Counted from the stretch's first letter, positions 34,429-44,044 are shown. The stretch is DNA of 46,703 nucleotides from an uncultured Eubacteriales bacterium (GCA_900313815.1 OMST01000015.1:1-46703), one strand, 5' to 3'. Notes: generated by a model from the sequence alone, not told the origin. A program made the numbers and translations.

Positions 34429-35140
34429 ATAAGTCAACAAACTCTATATTGTCTTTCTTTTTATCTTTTTCTTCATTTAGTTCTTTCATTTCTAAACTAT
34501 TTTTCTTTTCAGGAGAAGCATTATTATTTACTTCTTCTTTAGGATTTAATTTTTCATCTATATTAGCTTCTTTTAATTTATTCATGCCTATTAAATCTAT
34601 TCTAACCGCTTTATATGGTTGTATATCTTCTTCCATGGGTTTAACATCTTTAAATATTGAATCTACTTTAGGTTCTTCAGGCATAGGCTCTTTATTTAAT
34701 TCTTGAATATCCTTTTCAGTCATTAGATTTAAATCTTTTTTTCTAGTATTTACTAACATTTTAAAATATTCTTGATCTGCCACTTTATATTGTTTATCAC
34801 TAAAAGCAAGCATTGGATAAAATATTACTGGTAATATAGCAAGCCCTAGTTTATAGAATAGCTTGCACCCAAATACACTACCTAATTTATAAAACATTGC
34901 CATTATTACTAATACATTTAAACCAGGTACAAAAAATAATATACCCCAAAATATAGAAATTTCAGTTATTTCTAGCATAGTGAATAAATTAACTATTGGA
35001 TATAACACTGTATTTGGTTTTTTAGAGGCTTTTTTATATATATTTTTACCACCAAGCATCAACAATATAGATACACACAATGTTAATGACATCAAAATTA
35101 ATAATATTTCTGCTATTATATTTAATGTAGATGCTTCCAT
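34427..35140 (-). CDS. DUF5684-like membrane protein
   Basis: A 237-residue protein with four hydrophobic segments (about 8-28, 44-60, 66-84 and 93-112) and a cytoplasmic, Lys/Glu-rich tail of about 120 residues. The motif pattern YPIVNLFTMLEITEISIFWGILFFVPGLN (in pieces) and FGCKLFYKLGLAILPVIFYPMLAF resembles the DUF5684 membrane domain. The charged tail contains repeated MPEEPK/MEEDIQ and LKEANIDEKLNPKEEVNN blocks. Function unknown. AAGGAGATC precedes the ATG. Confidence 0.75.
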   Translation of the reverse strand: MEASTLNIIAEILLILMSLTLCVSILLMLGGKNIYKKASKKPNTVLYPIVNLFTMLEITEISIFWGILFFVPGLNVLVIMAMFYKLGSVFGCKLFYKLGLAILPVIFYPMLAFSDKQYKVADQEYFKMLVNTRKKDLNLMTEKDIQELNKEPMPEEPKVDSIFKDVKPMEEDIQPYKAVRIDLIGMNKLKEANIDEKLNPKEEVNNNASPEKKNSLEMKELNEEKDKKKDNIEFVDL

Positions 35141-35223
35141 ATCATGATCTCCTTATTATTCTCTTTAATCATACAATAATTTTTATGTTTTTTCAATATT
35201 TTGGCAATTTTTTTAAAAAAATG

Positions 35224-35252
35224 TTGCAATTTCAGTAAAAATAGTATAGAAT
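35224..35252 (+). promoter_or_regulatory. Promoter of the tRNA pair
   Basis: TTGCAA (35224-35229), 17 bases, TAGAAT (35247-35252), about 30 bases before tRNA-Ile. Confidence 0.78.
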
Positions 35253-35283
35253 TAAGTAGTCGATGCAGAAATCGCCTAAAAAT

Positions 35284-35360
35284 GGGCTTGTAGCTCAGCT
35301 GGTTAGAGTGTTCGTCTGATAAGCGAAAGGTCGATGGTTCAAGTCCATCCAGGCCCACCA
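35284..35360 (+). tRNA. tRNA-Ile (GAT)
   Basis: Complete cloverleaf with encoded CCA. Acceptor GGGCTTG, D arm GCTC-AGCTGGTTA-GAG, anticodon stem TTCGT/GCGAA around CTGATAA (anticodon GAT), T loop GGTTCAAGTCC. Co-transcribed with tRNA-Glu eight bases downstream. Confidence 0.97.
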
Positions 35361-35368
35361 TATAATAT

Positions 35369-35444
35369 GGCCCGTTGGTGAAACGGTTAACACACACGCC
35401 TTTCACGCGTGCATTTATGGGTTCAAATCCCGTACGGGTCACCA
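35369..35444 (+). tRNA. tRNA-Glu (TTC)
   Basis: Complete cloverleaf with encoded CCA. Acceptor GGCCCGT pairs with ACGGGTC, the anticodon stem CACGC/GCGTG encloses CTTTCAC (anticodon TTC), and the T loop reads GGTTCAAATCC. This tRNA also serves as the substrate for Gln-tRNA-type pathways only if GatCAB misacylation applies. Confidence 0.97.
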
Positions 35445-35455
35445 TTTTTGAAAAT

Positions 35456-35473
35456 AACTAACTATTGTTAGTT
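35456..35473 (+). terminator. Terminator of the tRNA pair
   Basis: AACTAAC-TATT-GTTAGTT followed by TTTTT on the plus strand. Confidence 0.87.
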
Positions 35474-35513
35474 TTTTTATTTATATTATGTTATAATCAT
35501 TATAGGTGATTAT

Positions 35514-36029
35514 ATGGAAGATGATGAAAAGAAGAAATATATTGTTTTAGGAATAGGAATAGTTATTATGATAGTAGTAATAATTATACTATTGTTAATA
35601 AAACCTAAAAATGTTGCTACTATAAGAATAGAATGTACTCCAGAGAAAATATCTAATGTTAAAAAATGGACATTTGATATTGGAAAAAATAAAATAGTAT
35701 CTAGTAAAATAGAAATAATGGAAGATTACATGAATTATGATTATGAATTAGTAGACACTGTAACAGATGAAGTTAAAAATGAAATTAAATCCCTTATTCT
35801 TCAAGACTTGGGACTTGAAAAAGAAAAAGAAGATGGAATTAAAGTTTCATTTGAATTTGATAATAATATAAATGTAACTATAGAAGTTGATTATTCAAAA
35901 GCAGATAAACATAAACTTGATTATATGGGACTTAATATTGATGATAATGTTGATATAGATAACTTTATTGATGAAGTAGAAAAATATGGTAATGAAACAT
36001 TTACATGCAAAAAATCTCTAATTAAATAG
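35514..36029 (+). CDS. Unknown single-pass membrane protein
   Basis: A 171-residue protein with a short charged N-terminus (MEDDEKKK), one strongly hydrophobic helix (about 10-29) and an acidic outer domain of about 140 residues with alternating strands (VATIRIECTPEKIS, IKVSFEFDNNINVTIEVDYS) and two Cys (about 44 and 165) that could pair. No family recognised. It is one of few plus-strand genes, with an extended -10 TGTTATAAT and AGGTGATTAT right before the ATG. Confidence 0.75.
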   Translation: MEDDEKKKYIVLGIGIVIMIVVIIILLLIKPKNVATIRIECTPEKISNVKKWTFDIGKNKIVSSKIEIMEDYMNYDYELVDTVTDEVKNEIKSLILQDLGLEKEKEDGIKVSFEFDNNINVTIEVDYSKADKHKLDYMGLNIDDNVDIDNFIDEVEKYGNETFTCKKSLIK

Positions 36030-36038
36030 AGATTTTTT
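36011..36038. terminator. Shared terminator of converging genes
   Basis: AAAAATCTCT / AGAGATTTTT with an eight-base loop that contains part of the plus-strand stop region. T runs flank it on both strands, so it ends the plus-strand gene and the hisS operon. Confidence 0.85.
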
Positions 36039-36040
36039 TA

Positions 36041-37330
36041 TTATATAGTATCAATTCTATCTATTAATTTATCAATTAATACTTTTTCTTGATTACCTGT
36101 TTCCATATTTTTAATCATTACAGAATTTTCCTTTAATTCATCTTCACCAAGAATAATTACTTTATTAATTCTTTCACGATTAGCTATATTCATAGCTTTT
36201 TTTAATTTTATATTATTTAATTCTGTTAATACTTTATATCCGGCTTTCCTTAACATATCTGATATTTTAAATAAATTATAATCATTGTCAAAAGCATATA
36301 CATATACATCATATTTATTTAAATTTTCTTTTTCTTTATCTTTTAATAATTCATATATAGGTTCAAGTCCAAATGAACAACCTATTGCTGGATAAACATT
36401 ACCATCATTTAAGAAGTTAGTTATGATTTTATCATATCTGCCTCCTCCTCCTAAAGCTGATTTGAAATTTAATGAAGAATCAAACACTTCCCATACTGTT
36501 CCAGTATATATTTCGAGTCCTCTAGCTAAGAAAGGGGTAAATATACATAACTCATTTAATCCTAAATCACTAATTAATTTATTAAGTTCATTTAATTCAT
36601 ATAATCCTTCTTCCAGATTATCATTCAAATTATCAAATGAAGCATTTAATTCTTCTAATGATTTATCAAAATATTCAAATACTTTATCAATTATATCTTT
36701 ACTTGTATGATTAGATAATTCTTTTTCTATATCTTCCCTACTTATCTTATCTAATTTATCAACTGATAATATAAATGAACTAATATTATCTTTATCAACA
36801 CCACAATATTCAAGTAAACCACTTAAGAATTTTCTATTATTGTATCTTATCTCAACATTAATATTTAATTTCTTAAATACATCACGAGTCATCATAAAGT
36901 ATTCAACTTCAGCATATGGACTTTCAGTACCACAAGCATCTACATCACATTGATAGAACTCACGAGCGCGTCCTAGTTTAACTGGGCCATCTCTAAATAC
37001 TTTACCAATTTCATATCTTTTGAATGGTAAGATTAACCCTTTATTCATACCAATTACTTTAGAAAATGGAACTGTTAAATCATATCTAAGACCTATTTCT
37101 CTATCCCCTTGATCAGTTAGTTTATATACTTCTTTTAATATTTCAGCTCCACCAGCATATTTACTAGCCAGTAAATCATAATAACATAATACAGGTGTTT
37201 CAAGAGGTAAAAAACCATATAGTTCAAATATATCTCTTAAAGTATTCATTATTTTATTTCTAATAATTTGTTCTTCTGGTAAATAATCATTAGTTCCCTT
37301 TAAATTCATTAATTTAAATTCTTCTTTCAT
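36041..37330 (-). CDS. hisS: Histidine--tRNA ligase
   Basis: Class II synthetase (429 residues, normal). Motif 1 region LKGTNDYLPEEQ, motif 2 FKRYEIGKVFRDGPVKLGRAREFYQCD, the His-specific LGGGGRYDKI, and the C-terminal anticodon domain (about 330-429) are present. GGAGTAGATA lies before the ATG and the start overlaps the preceding stop by one base. Here it ends the trmD-type operon instead of pairing with aspS. Confidence 0.97.
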   Translation of the reverse strand: MKEEFKLMNLKGTNDYLPEEQIIRNKIMNTLRDIFELYGFLPLETPVLCYYDLLASKYAGGAEILKEVYKLTDQGDREIGLRYDLTVPFSKVIGMNKGLILPFKRYEIGKVFRDGPVKLGRAREFYQCDVDACGTESPYAEVEYFMMTRDVFKKLNINVEIRYNNRKFLSGLLEYCGVDKDNISSFILSVDKLDKISREDIEKELSNHTSKDIIDKVFEYFDKSLEELNASFDNLNDNLEEGLYELNELNKLISDLGLNELCIFTPFLARGLEIYTGTVWEVFDSSLNFKSALGGGGRYDKIITNFLNDGNVYPAIGCSFGLEPIYELLKDKEKENLNKYDVYVYAFDNDYNLFKISDMLRKAGYKVLTELNNIKLKKAMNIANRERINKVIILGEDELKENSVMIKNMETGNQEKVLIDKLIDRIDTI

Positions 37331-37788
37331 TATCTACTCCTTCCTTCTTCCTTTATTCCATCATATATTGCATTTTGAATATAACTTGTAAACATTTTAT
37401 TATTATAATTCTTCTTGAACTCATCTTCAATCATTATTAACTTACTTAATAAACTCTTATATTCAGAAGCATTAATATATTCTTTATATTTATTAACAAT
37501 TATTCCTTTTAATCTATTCATTTCATCAAGCACTATACCTACATCATCTTCAGATGTATCATCATCATTAATTATTCTCATCATAAAACTAATTATTTTA
37601 TCTATTTTTTTATTAATTCTTTGTTTAATATATGATTCACGTAATTTCTTATCAATAAGTTTTACTTTTTTAGCTTTAATATTAAGATTTTTTACATTAT
37701 TTATTGGTTCAACATCTAAACCATCCATCTTAACATCATAATACATTAATTTCATCTTTTCTTGTTTCTTATCAATTACGTACTTCAT
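37330..37788 (-). CDS. Unknown protein between trmD and hisS
   Basis: A 152-residue, Lys-rich protein, probably all helical (about 50-135 reads as three helices). No signal or membrane segment, no recognised family. AGGAGG precedes the ATG. It lies 12 bases after trmD and shares a base with hisS, so it is translated with tRNA-modifying and charging enzymes; a link to RNA metabolism is only a guess. Confidence 0.78.
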   Translation of the reverse strand: MKYVIDKKQEKMKLMYYDVKMDGLDVEPINNVKNLNIKAKKVKLIDKKLRESYIKQRINKKIDKIISFMMRIINDDDTSEDDVGIVLDEMNRLKGIIVNKYKEYINASEYKSLLSKLIMIEDEFKKNYNNKMFTSYIQNAIYDGIKEEGRSR

Positions 37789-37800
37789 ATTTAAACCCTC

Positions 37801-38460
37801 CTATAACAAATCATCCCTATATTCTTTTGTAATTCTTTTTCTTTCACTATCTCTATATTCATTTATTAATTTATGATTACCATTTACAAGTACTTCAGGA
37901 ACTTCCATTCCTCTAAATACTCTTGGTTTAGTATATACAGGATAATCAAGTAATCCATCATTAAAACTTTCAGTTTCTAAACTTTCTTTAGTAATTACTC
38001 CATCAATTAATCTTACTACTGAATCAGTTATCATCATTGATGGAAGTTCACCACCTGTTAATATAAAATCTCCTATAGAAACAAGCTCATCAGCTAAAGA
38101 ATATATTCTTTCATCAAATCCCTCATAATGACCACATATTATAATTAAATGTTTTTTATCTTTTAATTCATATGCTTTCTTTTCATTATAAGTTTTACCA
38201 CGAGGTGTTAATAATATTACATGTGATTCATCAGTCTTAACACTTTCAACAGCATTAAATACTGGTTCACACATCATTATCATTCCTCCACCTCCACCAA
38301 ATTGATAATCATCAACTTGATTATTTTTATATGGAGTATAATCTCTTATATCTATTATGTTTATTTGAACTTTATCTTTTTCAATTGCTCTTTTAATAAT
38401 ACTTTCTGTTAAAAAGCCGTCAAACATATGTGGAAACAATGTCAATATATCTATTCTCAT
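37801..38460 (-). CDS. trmD: tRNA (guanine-37-N1) methyltransferase TrmD
   Basis: TrmD (219 residues) makes m1G37, preventing frameshifts. The N-terminal LFPHMFDGFLTESIIKRA, YQFGGGGGMIM and the trefoil-knot segments ICGHYEGFDERI and SIGDFILTGGELPSM are all present. It overlaps rimM by 4 bases, the usual rimM-trmD pairing. It ends slightly short of some homologues but the C-terminal helix domain is there. Confidence 0.96.
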   Translation of the reverse strand: MRIDILTLFPHMFDGFLTESIIKRAIEKDKVQINIIDIRDYTPYKNNQVDDYQFGGGGGMIMMCEPVFNAVESVKTDESHVILLTPRGKTYNEKKAYELKDKKHLIIICGHYEGFDERIYSLADELVSIGDFILTGGELPSMMITDSVVRLIDGVITKESLETESFNDGLLDYPVYTKPRVFRGMEVPEVLVNGNHKLINEYRDSERKRITKEYRDDLL

Positions 38461-38936
38461 AAAAACACTCCTATGTCATGAAAATATATTCTATTATTTA
38501 TTTTATCATACTTTGTAATAAAATTATCATTATATGGAATATATTTATCATTAACTTTAATTAATTTATTTCCATTGTCATTTCTATAATCAGTTATTCT
38601 ACCAACTAATTTATCATCATTATATACATCATAGTTTATTAAATCACTTATAAGTATTTCATTATTATTTAGTTTTAAAGATGCTTCATCAACATATACA
38701 TTAGATCCCTTATATTTAAGTACATCATTTATATAATCTATTCCATAAAACTTAACCATATCAAATTGTTTATGAACTCTATATGTCTCTATCTTAAGTT
38801 CATCTTTAGAAGAACCAATATATAATATATTATCTTTTTTAAATACTCTATCTTTATATTCAAAAGAACTAATTATTCTAACCTCTCCCTTTAAAGCATG
38901 AGTATTAACTATTTTACCTACACATATATATTTCAT
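38457..38936 (-). CDS. rimM: 16S rRNA processing protein RimM
   Basis: RimM (159 residues) binds S19 and aids 30S head maturation. The N-terminal beta barrel (VGKIVNTHALKGEVRIISSFEY) is followed by the PRC-barrel (about 85-158). A GAGGAATTAAT site precedes the ATG. It is coupled to trmD by an ATGA overlap. Confidence 0.94.
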   Translation of the reverse strand: MKYICVGKIVNTHALKGEVRIISSFEYKDRVFKKDNILYIGSSKDELKIETYRVHKQFDMVKFYGIDYINDVLKYKGSNVYVDEASLKLNNNEILISDLINYDVYNDDKLVGRITDYRNDNGNKLIKVNDKYIPYNDNFITKYDKINNRIYFHDIGVFL

Positions 38937-38937
38937 A

Positions 38938-39669
38938 TTAATTCCTCTTATATAAATGATATAAGACTATACCACTAGATACACCAACATTTAAGCTTTC
39001 ACAAGAAGACTTCATATCTATTTTAACTAATTTATCACATTTATTTAAAATACTCTGAGATACTCCATTACCTTCATTTCCAAATACAACTGCATATTTA
39101 TCTAATTTATCTAAATCTTCTAAATTATTATCAGTATGAAGAGATGTTCCGATTACTGGAATATTTTTAGATTTAATTACATCTATTATATTATTTAAAT
39201 CACTAATTATTATATTAGTATTAAATATCATACCACCAGTACTTCTTAATACTTTTTCATTATAAGGACTAACACTATCCCTAGAAAATATAATTGTATC
39301 TACATTAAATGCAACACAATTTCTTATAATTGTTCCAGCATTACCAGGATCTTGAACTCCATCTAGAATTACTATTCTATCTCCTACTATAGAATTATTA
39401 CTTATTTTAGATACACCAAGTATTCTAGGAGTACTCTTTAAATCACTAATACTTTTCATAACATCTAAAGTTACATTATCATAAGAAAAACCATAGTTGC
39501 ATCCATATCCATCAAGAACATATAATTCAACTAACAAATTATTCTTTAATGCTTCTTCAACAAGATTTTCACCTTCAATAACAAATAATCCTTTTTCTAA
39601 AGAATATTTCTTATTTAATAATTTACGAATTTCTTTAATTCTATTATTATCTTTAGATGTTATTAACAT
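38938..39669 (-). CDS. TrmH/SpoU-family RNA 2'-O-methyltransferase
   Basis: A 243-residue SPOUT enzyme like YsgA/RlmB-type proteins. The N-terminal substrate-binding domain (NNRIKEIRKLLNKKYSLEKGLFVIEGENLVEEAL in pieces, about 1-75) precedes the knot domain with ILDGVQDPGNAGTIIRN, VFGNEGNGVS and IDMKSSCESLNVGVSSGI. It probably methylates ribose in rRNA or tRNA; target unknown. It abuts rimM by one base. Confidence 0.92.
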   Translation of the reverse strand: MLITSKDNNRIKEIRKLLNKKYSLEKGLFVIEGENLVEEALKNNLLVELYVLDGYGCNYGFSYDNVTLDVMKSISDLKSTPRILGVSKISNNSIVGDRIVILDGVQDPGNAGTIIRNCVAFNVDTIIFSRDSVSPYNEKVLRSTGGMIFNTNIIISDLNNIIDVIKSKNIPVIGTSLHTDNNLEDLDKLDKYAVVFGNEGNGVSQSILNKCDKLVKIDMKSSCESLNVGVSSGIVLYHLYKRN

Positions 39670-39670
39670 A

Positions 39671-40306
39671 TTAATCCTCCTTTAATACTTTTTTAGCCTC
39701 TTTATAATCTGGTTTATATTTAGTAACATATTTCCAGAAATTCTTAGAATGATTAAATTCTAAAAAATGACAAAGTTCATGTATTATAACATAATCTATC
39801 TCATTAATACTATATTTTATAAGTTCAGAATTTAATTTAATTAACTTAGCTCTTTTATTACAATAACCCCATTTTCTTCTCATCTTCCCTATCATAACTT
39901 TAGGATAAGGAATATCTTCCTCAAATAAATTATAACATACTTTTACTCTATCATTAAACACTCTTTCACACTCATTTTTCAAGAATGTTTTTAAATATGT
40001 TTTATTCTTAACAAATACCTGATCACCAATAAATTCTATTTTACTAATTGTATTTAAAACCACTACATCATATCTATTACCAAGATAATAAAAAGATTCC
40101 TCTTTTTCTTTCTTCTTTTGTACATGATTATCCATTTTAACAATAGATGATATATTACTCTCAATAAAAGACTTTATTAAACTTTTAGGAGTTAAATAAT
40201 TACATGTAATATATATACCGTCCTCTTTAACTCTTAAATACATATTCTTATTATTTTTACGAGTTATATATACATTATAAAGTTTTCCATTAATCTCAAT
40301 CTGCAT
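39671..40306 (-). CDS. YgjP-like zinc metalloprotease (DUF45)
   Basis: A 211-residue YgjP/SprT-like protein. The zinc motif HELCHFLEFNHSKNFW gives H-E-x2-H and a third His; the preceding KRAKLIKLNSELIKYS and RKWGYCN are typical of DUF45. No membrane segment. It heads the operon that runs to hisS. No ribosome site precedes the ATG and a TGTTATAAT box lies some 15-20 bases upstream. Confidence 0.9.
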   Translation of the reverse strand: MQIEINGKLYNVYITRKNNKNMYLRVKEDGIYITCNYLTPKSLIKSFIESNISSIVKMDNHVQKKKEKEESFYYLGNRYDVVVLNTISKIEFIGDQVFVKNKTYLKTFLKNECERVFNDRVKVCYNLFEEDIPYPKVMIGKMRRKWGYCNKRAKLIKLNSELIKYSINEIDYVIIHELCHFLEFNHSKNFWKYVTKYKPDYKEAKKVLKED

Positions 40307-40335
40307 AATAAATCACAAGAATATTATAACATAAA

Positions 40336-40361
40336 AATAAACTTGATTTCTCAAGTTTATT
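40336..40361 (-). terminator. Terminator of prepilin gene 3
   Basis: AATAAACTTGA / TCAAGTTTATT around TTTC, with a T run on the minus strand. It reaches into the stop codon. Confidence 0.85.
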
Positions 40362-41562
40362 AATTTGGCATTGAACTTGTTGGTATTACTATTACTGGAC
40401 GAACGCCGGGTGCGCCATCAGTCCATAACGTAGAACTACTATGTAGACTACCACGTGAAATATCCCAAACTTTCGTATAATCAATAGCTGATCCTAGCCA
40501 ATATGACCCAGTTCCTTTAATTGCGGTTGTTAATGAACTTACTTCTTCATATTTTAATAATCGTCCAGTTATATTATTTGGTGCTCCCAAACTTTTTAAT
40601 GTGTTTACATATCCTTCTACATAATATGCTATTGTATAGCCATTATTTTCAGCATCACCATAAGGATAATTATATATATAGCTAGGAGCTGTACTTGACA
40701 TTGAACTATTATATATATATGGATATGGTGATGAGTAATTGCTGGTTTTTCCTTCTTCGTTCGCTGCATTAGCATATTCACTCTTAAGACCTAGACTTCC
40801 TGAACAAGAATGAATTCCTTGTTGAATAATTCCACACTCTTTAACATCCCAATAACCACTCCCTGAAAATGCTACTGTTCCTATTCTATGTGTGCTATCA
40901 GTAGTATTATATCCTCTTGCTGTTTCATTTTGTAAACCGTATCCAGGGGTACTTGAACTAATAGTTCCAGTTTTTGCCCATCTGCCATCAATTTCTTCAA
41001 ATATATCGCCTACAAATAAATTGTATTTTGCTAGCAATACAGTTTCTGTTGAATTAGTACTTATTACATAGAAATGTTCGGAATCTATTGCTATTTCATC
41101 GCGAACTGTTATACTTCCTGAATTTTGTCTTGTTACAAATACAACTGGATTTTGTATAGTTAATGTTTCTCCTTCAGATAAATCACTGACAACTTGTATA
41201 TCATTTTTATCTACTATATCTATTATTCCAATTCTTGAATATTGAAAATCTCCATTTGTTGCTTGAAATCTTGTTATCTGTCCTTGACCATTCATTGTTA
41301 CTGAATATTTAAAATTTGAGTTTCCTGTTAAATCTAATCTATTAGTGCTCCCTTCTGCATTAGTCCATGTCTGGGGCTCTCCTCCACCCAATAAATATTG
41401 TTGCTTTGCTGTTCTTAACACTGAATTTAATTCATTATTAAATGAATCTACTCTTGCTTGGTTAAACATTCTAAGTACTGCTGGTAATGCCATTATTACT
41501 AGTATCGCTAGTATTGCTATTACTGCTAATAATTCTACTAATGTAAATCCTTTTTTCTTCAT
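40360..41562 (-). CDS. Prepilin-like surface protein 3
   Basis: A 400-residue protein with the same prepilin N-terminus (KKKG^FTLVELLAVIAILA, Glu5) and the same core (GGGEPQTWTNAEGST, LTGNSNFKY) as the other two. The passenger shares IDSEHFYVIST, NNITGRLLKYEEV, SYWLGSA and the end GVRPVIVIPTSSMPN with protein 1, but the middle, rich in Ser, Tyr, Asn and Gly, is unique. Four Cys in that middle could form disulphides. AGGTGATAATAG precedes the ATG. Confidence 0.88.
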   Translation of the reverse strand: MKKKGFTLVELLAVIAILAILVIMALPAVLRMFNQARVDSFNNELNSVLRTAKQQYLLGGGEPQTWTNAEGSTNRLDLTGNSNFKYSVTMNGQGQITRFQATNGDFQYSRIGIIDIVDKNDIQVVSDLSEGETLTIQNPVVFVTRQNSGSITVRDEIAIDSEHFYVISTNSTETVLLAKYNLFVGDIFEEIDGRWAKTGTISSSTPGYGLQNETARGYNTTDSTHRIGTVAFSGSGYWDVKECGIIQQGIHSCSGSLGLKSEYANAANEEGKTSNYSSPYPYIYNSSMSSTAPSYIYNYPYGDAENNGYTIAYYVEGYVNTLKSLGAPNNITGRLLKYEEVSSLTTAIKGTGSYWLGSAIDYTKVWDISRGSLHSSSTLWTDGAPGVRPVIVIPTSSMPN

Positions 41563-41607
41563 CTATTATCACCTATTATGATTATAACACATTCTATTAC
41601 AATAAAA

Positions 41608-41627
41608 AAGAACTATTTCTAGTTCTT
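41608..41627 (-). terminator. Terminator of ftsA-ftsZ
   Basis: AAGAACTA / TAGTTCTT around TTTC, followed by TTTTTTATTG on the minus strand; the stem overlaps the ftsZ stop. Confidence 0.85.
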
Positions 41628-42687
41628 AAAAATCTCTATTTCTTAGAAATGCTGGCATCTCTAATTCTTCATCTTCTTCAGGAATTTCTTCTACTGGTTT
41701 CTTTTCTCCTTCAATTGATCTATATAATGGTTCAGTTGAATCTTCAAAACCAGTTGCTATAACTGTTACTACTATTTCATCAGTTAATGCTTCATTGATA
41801 ACAGCACCGAATATAATGTTAACATCTGTATTAGCAACAGCTCTTACAACTTCTACAGCATCTTCTGCTTCGAATAATGTCATTGAGTTACCACCAGTTA
41901 TATTAACGATACAATCAGTAGCTCCGTTAATTGTTTGTTCTAATAATGGACTATTAACTGCTTGTTTTGCAGCTTCTACAGCTCTATTATCTCCAAATCC
42001 TACACCAATACCAATTAATGCATCTCCTCTATCTTCCATGATAGTTCTTACATCAGCAAAGTCTAAGTTTACTAGTCCAGGAACTGAAATTAAATCAGAT
42101 ATTGATTGAACTCCTAATCTTAAAACATTATCTACTTCTTTAAATGCAGCATTTAATGGTGTAGATCTATCAATTAGATCTCTTAATCTATCATTAGGAA
42201 TAACAACTATTGTATCAACATGTTTTCTTAATTCATCTAAACCTACTAAAGCATAATCCATTCTTTTTTTACCTTCAAATTTGAATGGTTTAGTTACTAT
42301 AGCAACAGTTAAGCATCCTAAATTTTGAGCTATTTCTGCTACTACAGGTGCAGCTCCAGTACCAGTTCCACCACCAAGTCCACATGTAACGAATACCATA
42401 TCAGCACCTCTTAAAGCATCTTCTATTTCTTCTTTTGTTTCTAGTGCAGCTTCACGTCCTACTTCTGGTTTAGTTCCTGCTCCTCTTCCTTTTGTGATTG
42501 TTTTTCCTAATTGGATTTTATGTTCAGCATTTGATGCATTTAATACTTGTTGATCTGTATTCGCAACAATAAATTCTACTCCACGAAGACCAGAATCAAT
42601 CATTCTGTTAACTGCATTACATCCACCACCACCGATACCAATTACTTTAATATCAGCGATTTGATCCATTTCTAACTTATTATTCAT
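41626..42687 (-). CDS. ftsZ: Cell division protein FtsZ
   Basis: The tubulin-like GTPase that forms the division ring. About 353 residues: [15 protein letters not shown] loop, the tubulin signature [10 protein letters not shown] and the T7 loop [11 protein letters not shown] are intact. The C-terminal linker is very short and acidic, and the protein ends with the FtsA-binding peptide [11 protein letters not shown] without a basic extension. I start at the ATG at 42685-42687, seven bases after AAGGAG; a GTG two codons upstream is too close. ftsA is 11 bases upstream. Confidence 0.96.
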   Translation of the reverse strand: MNNKLEMDQIADIKVIGIGGGGCNAVNRMIDSGLRGVEFIVANTDQQVLNASNAEHKIQLGKTITKGRGAGTKPEVGREAALETKEEIEDALRGADMVFVTCGLGGGTGTGAAPVVAEIAQNLGCLTVAIVTKPFKFEGKKRMDYALVGLDELRKHVDTIVVIPNDRLRDLIDRSTPLNAAFKEVDNVLRLGVQSISDLISVPGLVNLDFADVRTIMEDRGDALIGIGVGFGDNRAVEAAKQAVNSPLLEQTINGATDCIVNITGGNSMTLFEAEDAVEVVRAVANTDVNIIFGAVINEALTDEIVVTVIATGFEDSTEPLYRSIEGEKKPVEEIPEEDEELEMPAFLRNRDF

Positions 42688-42698
42688 AGGCACACTCC

Positions 42699-43934
42699 TT
42701 AATTATTGAAAAAATAACCATATATTTTTCCGAGTATCGTATTATTATTTGTCTTTTTAACATTAATTAGCTCTTCTTGTTTGTCTGAAGACACTGTATA
42801 TGCTACTCTATTTCTGAAAGCAAGTTTATCATGATAGTATTTAATAAGCCCTATTACGCTAGAATACTTATTGTGTCTACATCCTATCTCATTAACTTTG
42901 TATCTTTCCATCTCTTTTCCAAATGATTCATCTACTACTAAATCAAAATCATTTAACTCAGTTATTCCCCCTGTAAATATTATATAACTAATTTCTAGTT
43001 TTGTTAAGAGATTTATTTGCTTTTTAGAAAGTTCTAATATTTCTTTTATTCTAGAGCAAATAATTTCACTTATTTCATATTGATTTATCTTTATATTTTC
43101 ATTCTTATTATTAACTACATCTTCACTCCATGAAGTTGATGCATTTCTTTTACTAGCAAGTGCAAATTTTTCTTTTAAATCTCTTGCCTTACTTCTAGGT
43201 ATATCATATATATAACAAATATCCCTATCTATATTTCTACTTCCAATATCAATATTTTCTGTTTCTATTAATATTCCTTTTTTAAATACACTTACTTCAG
43301 TTTTTTCATCTCCAATATTAATTATAGCAGTATTCTTTTTATCCATTTGCGAATTTTTAAATTCATAATAATCTCCTACACTACCAAAATTAATATCTAC
43401 TATTCCTACTCCTATATTTTCAAGTAATGAAACTGAATTATATACATTCTTTTTAGGAACTAAACTCATAACTGCTTTACATTTTAATGTAGATGATTCC
43501 ATTCCATTTGGATTATGAGTTTTTTTATTATTATCTAGTGTCCAATCAACAGGTGTAATACTTACAAATTCTTTATTACTAGGTATTTTATTATATACAC
43601 ATGCTTGTAATGCATTTATAATATCATTACTAGTAATAATTTTATCTTCTCCTTTGACATCAACTGTTCCATCTACCAAACTAAATTCAGCATAATATGA
43701 TGGTATCGTTAATACAACTTTATCTATCTTAATATTAAGCATTTCTTCACATCTGGAAAATACTTCTTTTAATGATATAAGTGCTTCTTCAGAGTCAACT
43801 ATTATTCCTTTTTTAACTCCCTTAGATTTAACTTCGGATACAGCAAGAATATGAACTTCACCTTTGTAAACTTCACCAACTACTAATTTAACAGTTGAAC
43901 TACCAATATCTAAACTTGATATTATTTCTTTCAT
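42699..43934 (-). CDS. ftsA: Cell division protein FtsA
   Basis: Actin-fold membrane tether for FtsZ (411 residues). Phosphate loops [15 protein letters not shown] and [15 protein letters not shown], the 1C domain (about 80-165) and a C-terminal amphipathic helix ([13 protein letters not shown]) that targets the membrane are visible. It forms a two-gene unit with ftsZ; other cell-division and wall genes are not nearby. Confidence 0.94.
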   Translation of the reverse strand: MKEIISSLDIGSSTVKLVVGEVYKGEVHILAVSEVKSKGVKKGIIVDSEEALISLKEVFSRCEEMLNIKIDKVVLTIPSYYAEFSLVDGTVDVKGEDKIITSNDIINALQACVYNKIPSNKEFVSITPVDWTLDNNKKTHNPNGMESSTLKCKAVMSLVPKKNVYNSVSLLENIGVGIVDINFGSVGDYYEFKNSQMDKKNTAIINIGDEKTEVSVFKKGILIETENIDIGSRNIDRDICYIYDIPRSKARDLKEKFALASKRNASTSWSEDVVNNKNENIKINQYEISEIICSRIKEILELSKKQINLLTKLEISYIIFTGGITELNDFDLVVDESFGKEMERYKVNEIGCRHNKYSSVIGLIKYYHDKLAFRNRVAYTVSSDKQEELINVKKTNNNTILGKIYGYFFNN

Positions 43935-44044
43935 GTATCCTCCTAATATGATAATATTATATCAAAAATATTTTTAGTTTTAAAGAATATTATCTATAAT
44001 ACCTCATTCTAAAATGATTATAACATAATTATTATAAATAAAAA

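Noticed and set aside
34336-34706. Plus-strand Ser/Phe/Leu-rich frames opposite the DUF5684-like gene
   Set aside because: Antisense of Lys/Glu-rich codons and of the terminator; no ribosome site.
35122-35445. Minus-strand frame of 107 codons containing GLDGLEPSTFRLSDEHSNQ
   Set aside because: It is the antisense of the two tRNA genes; this translation is a well-known false protein. No ribosome site.
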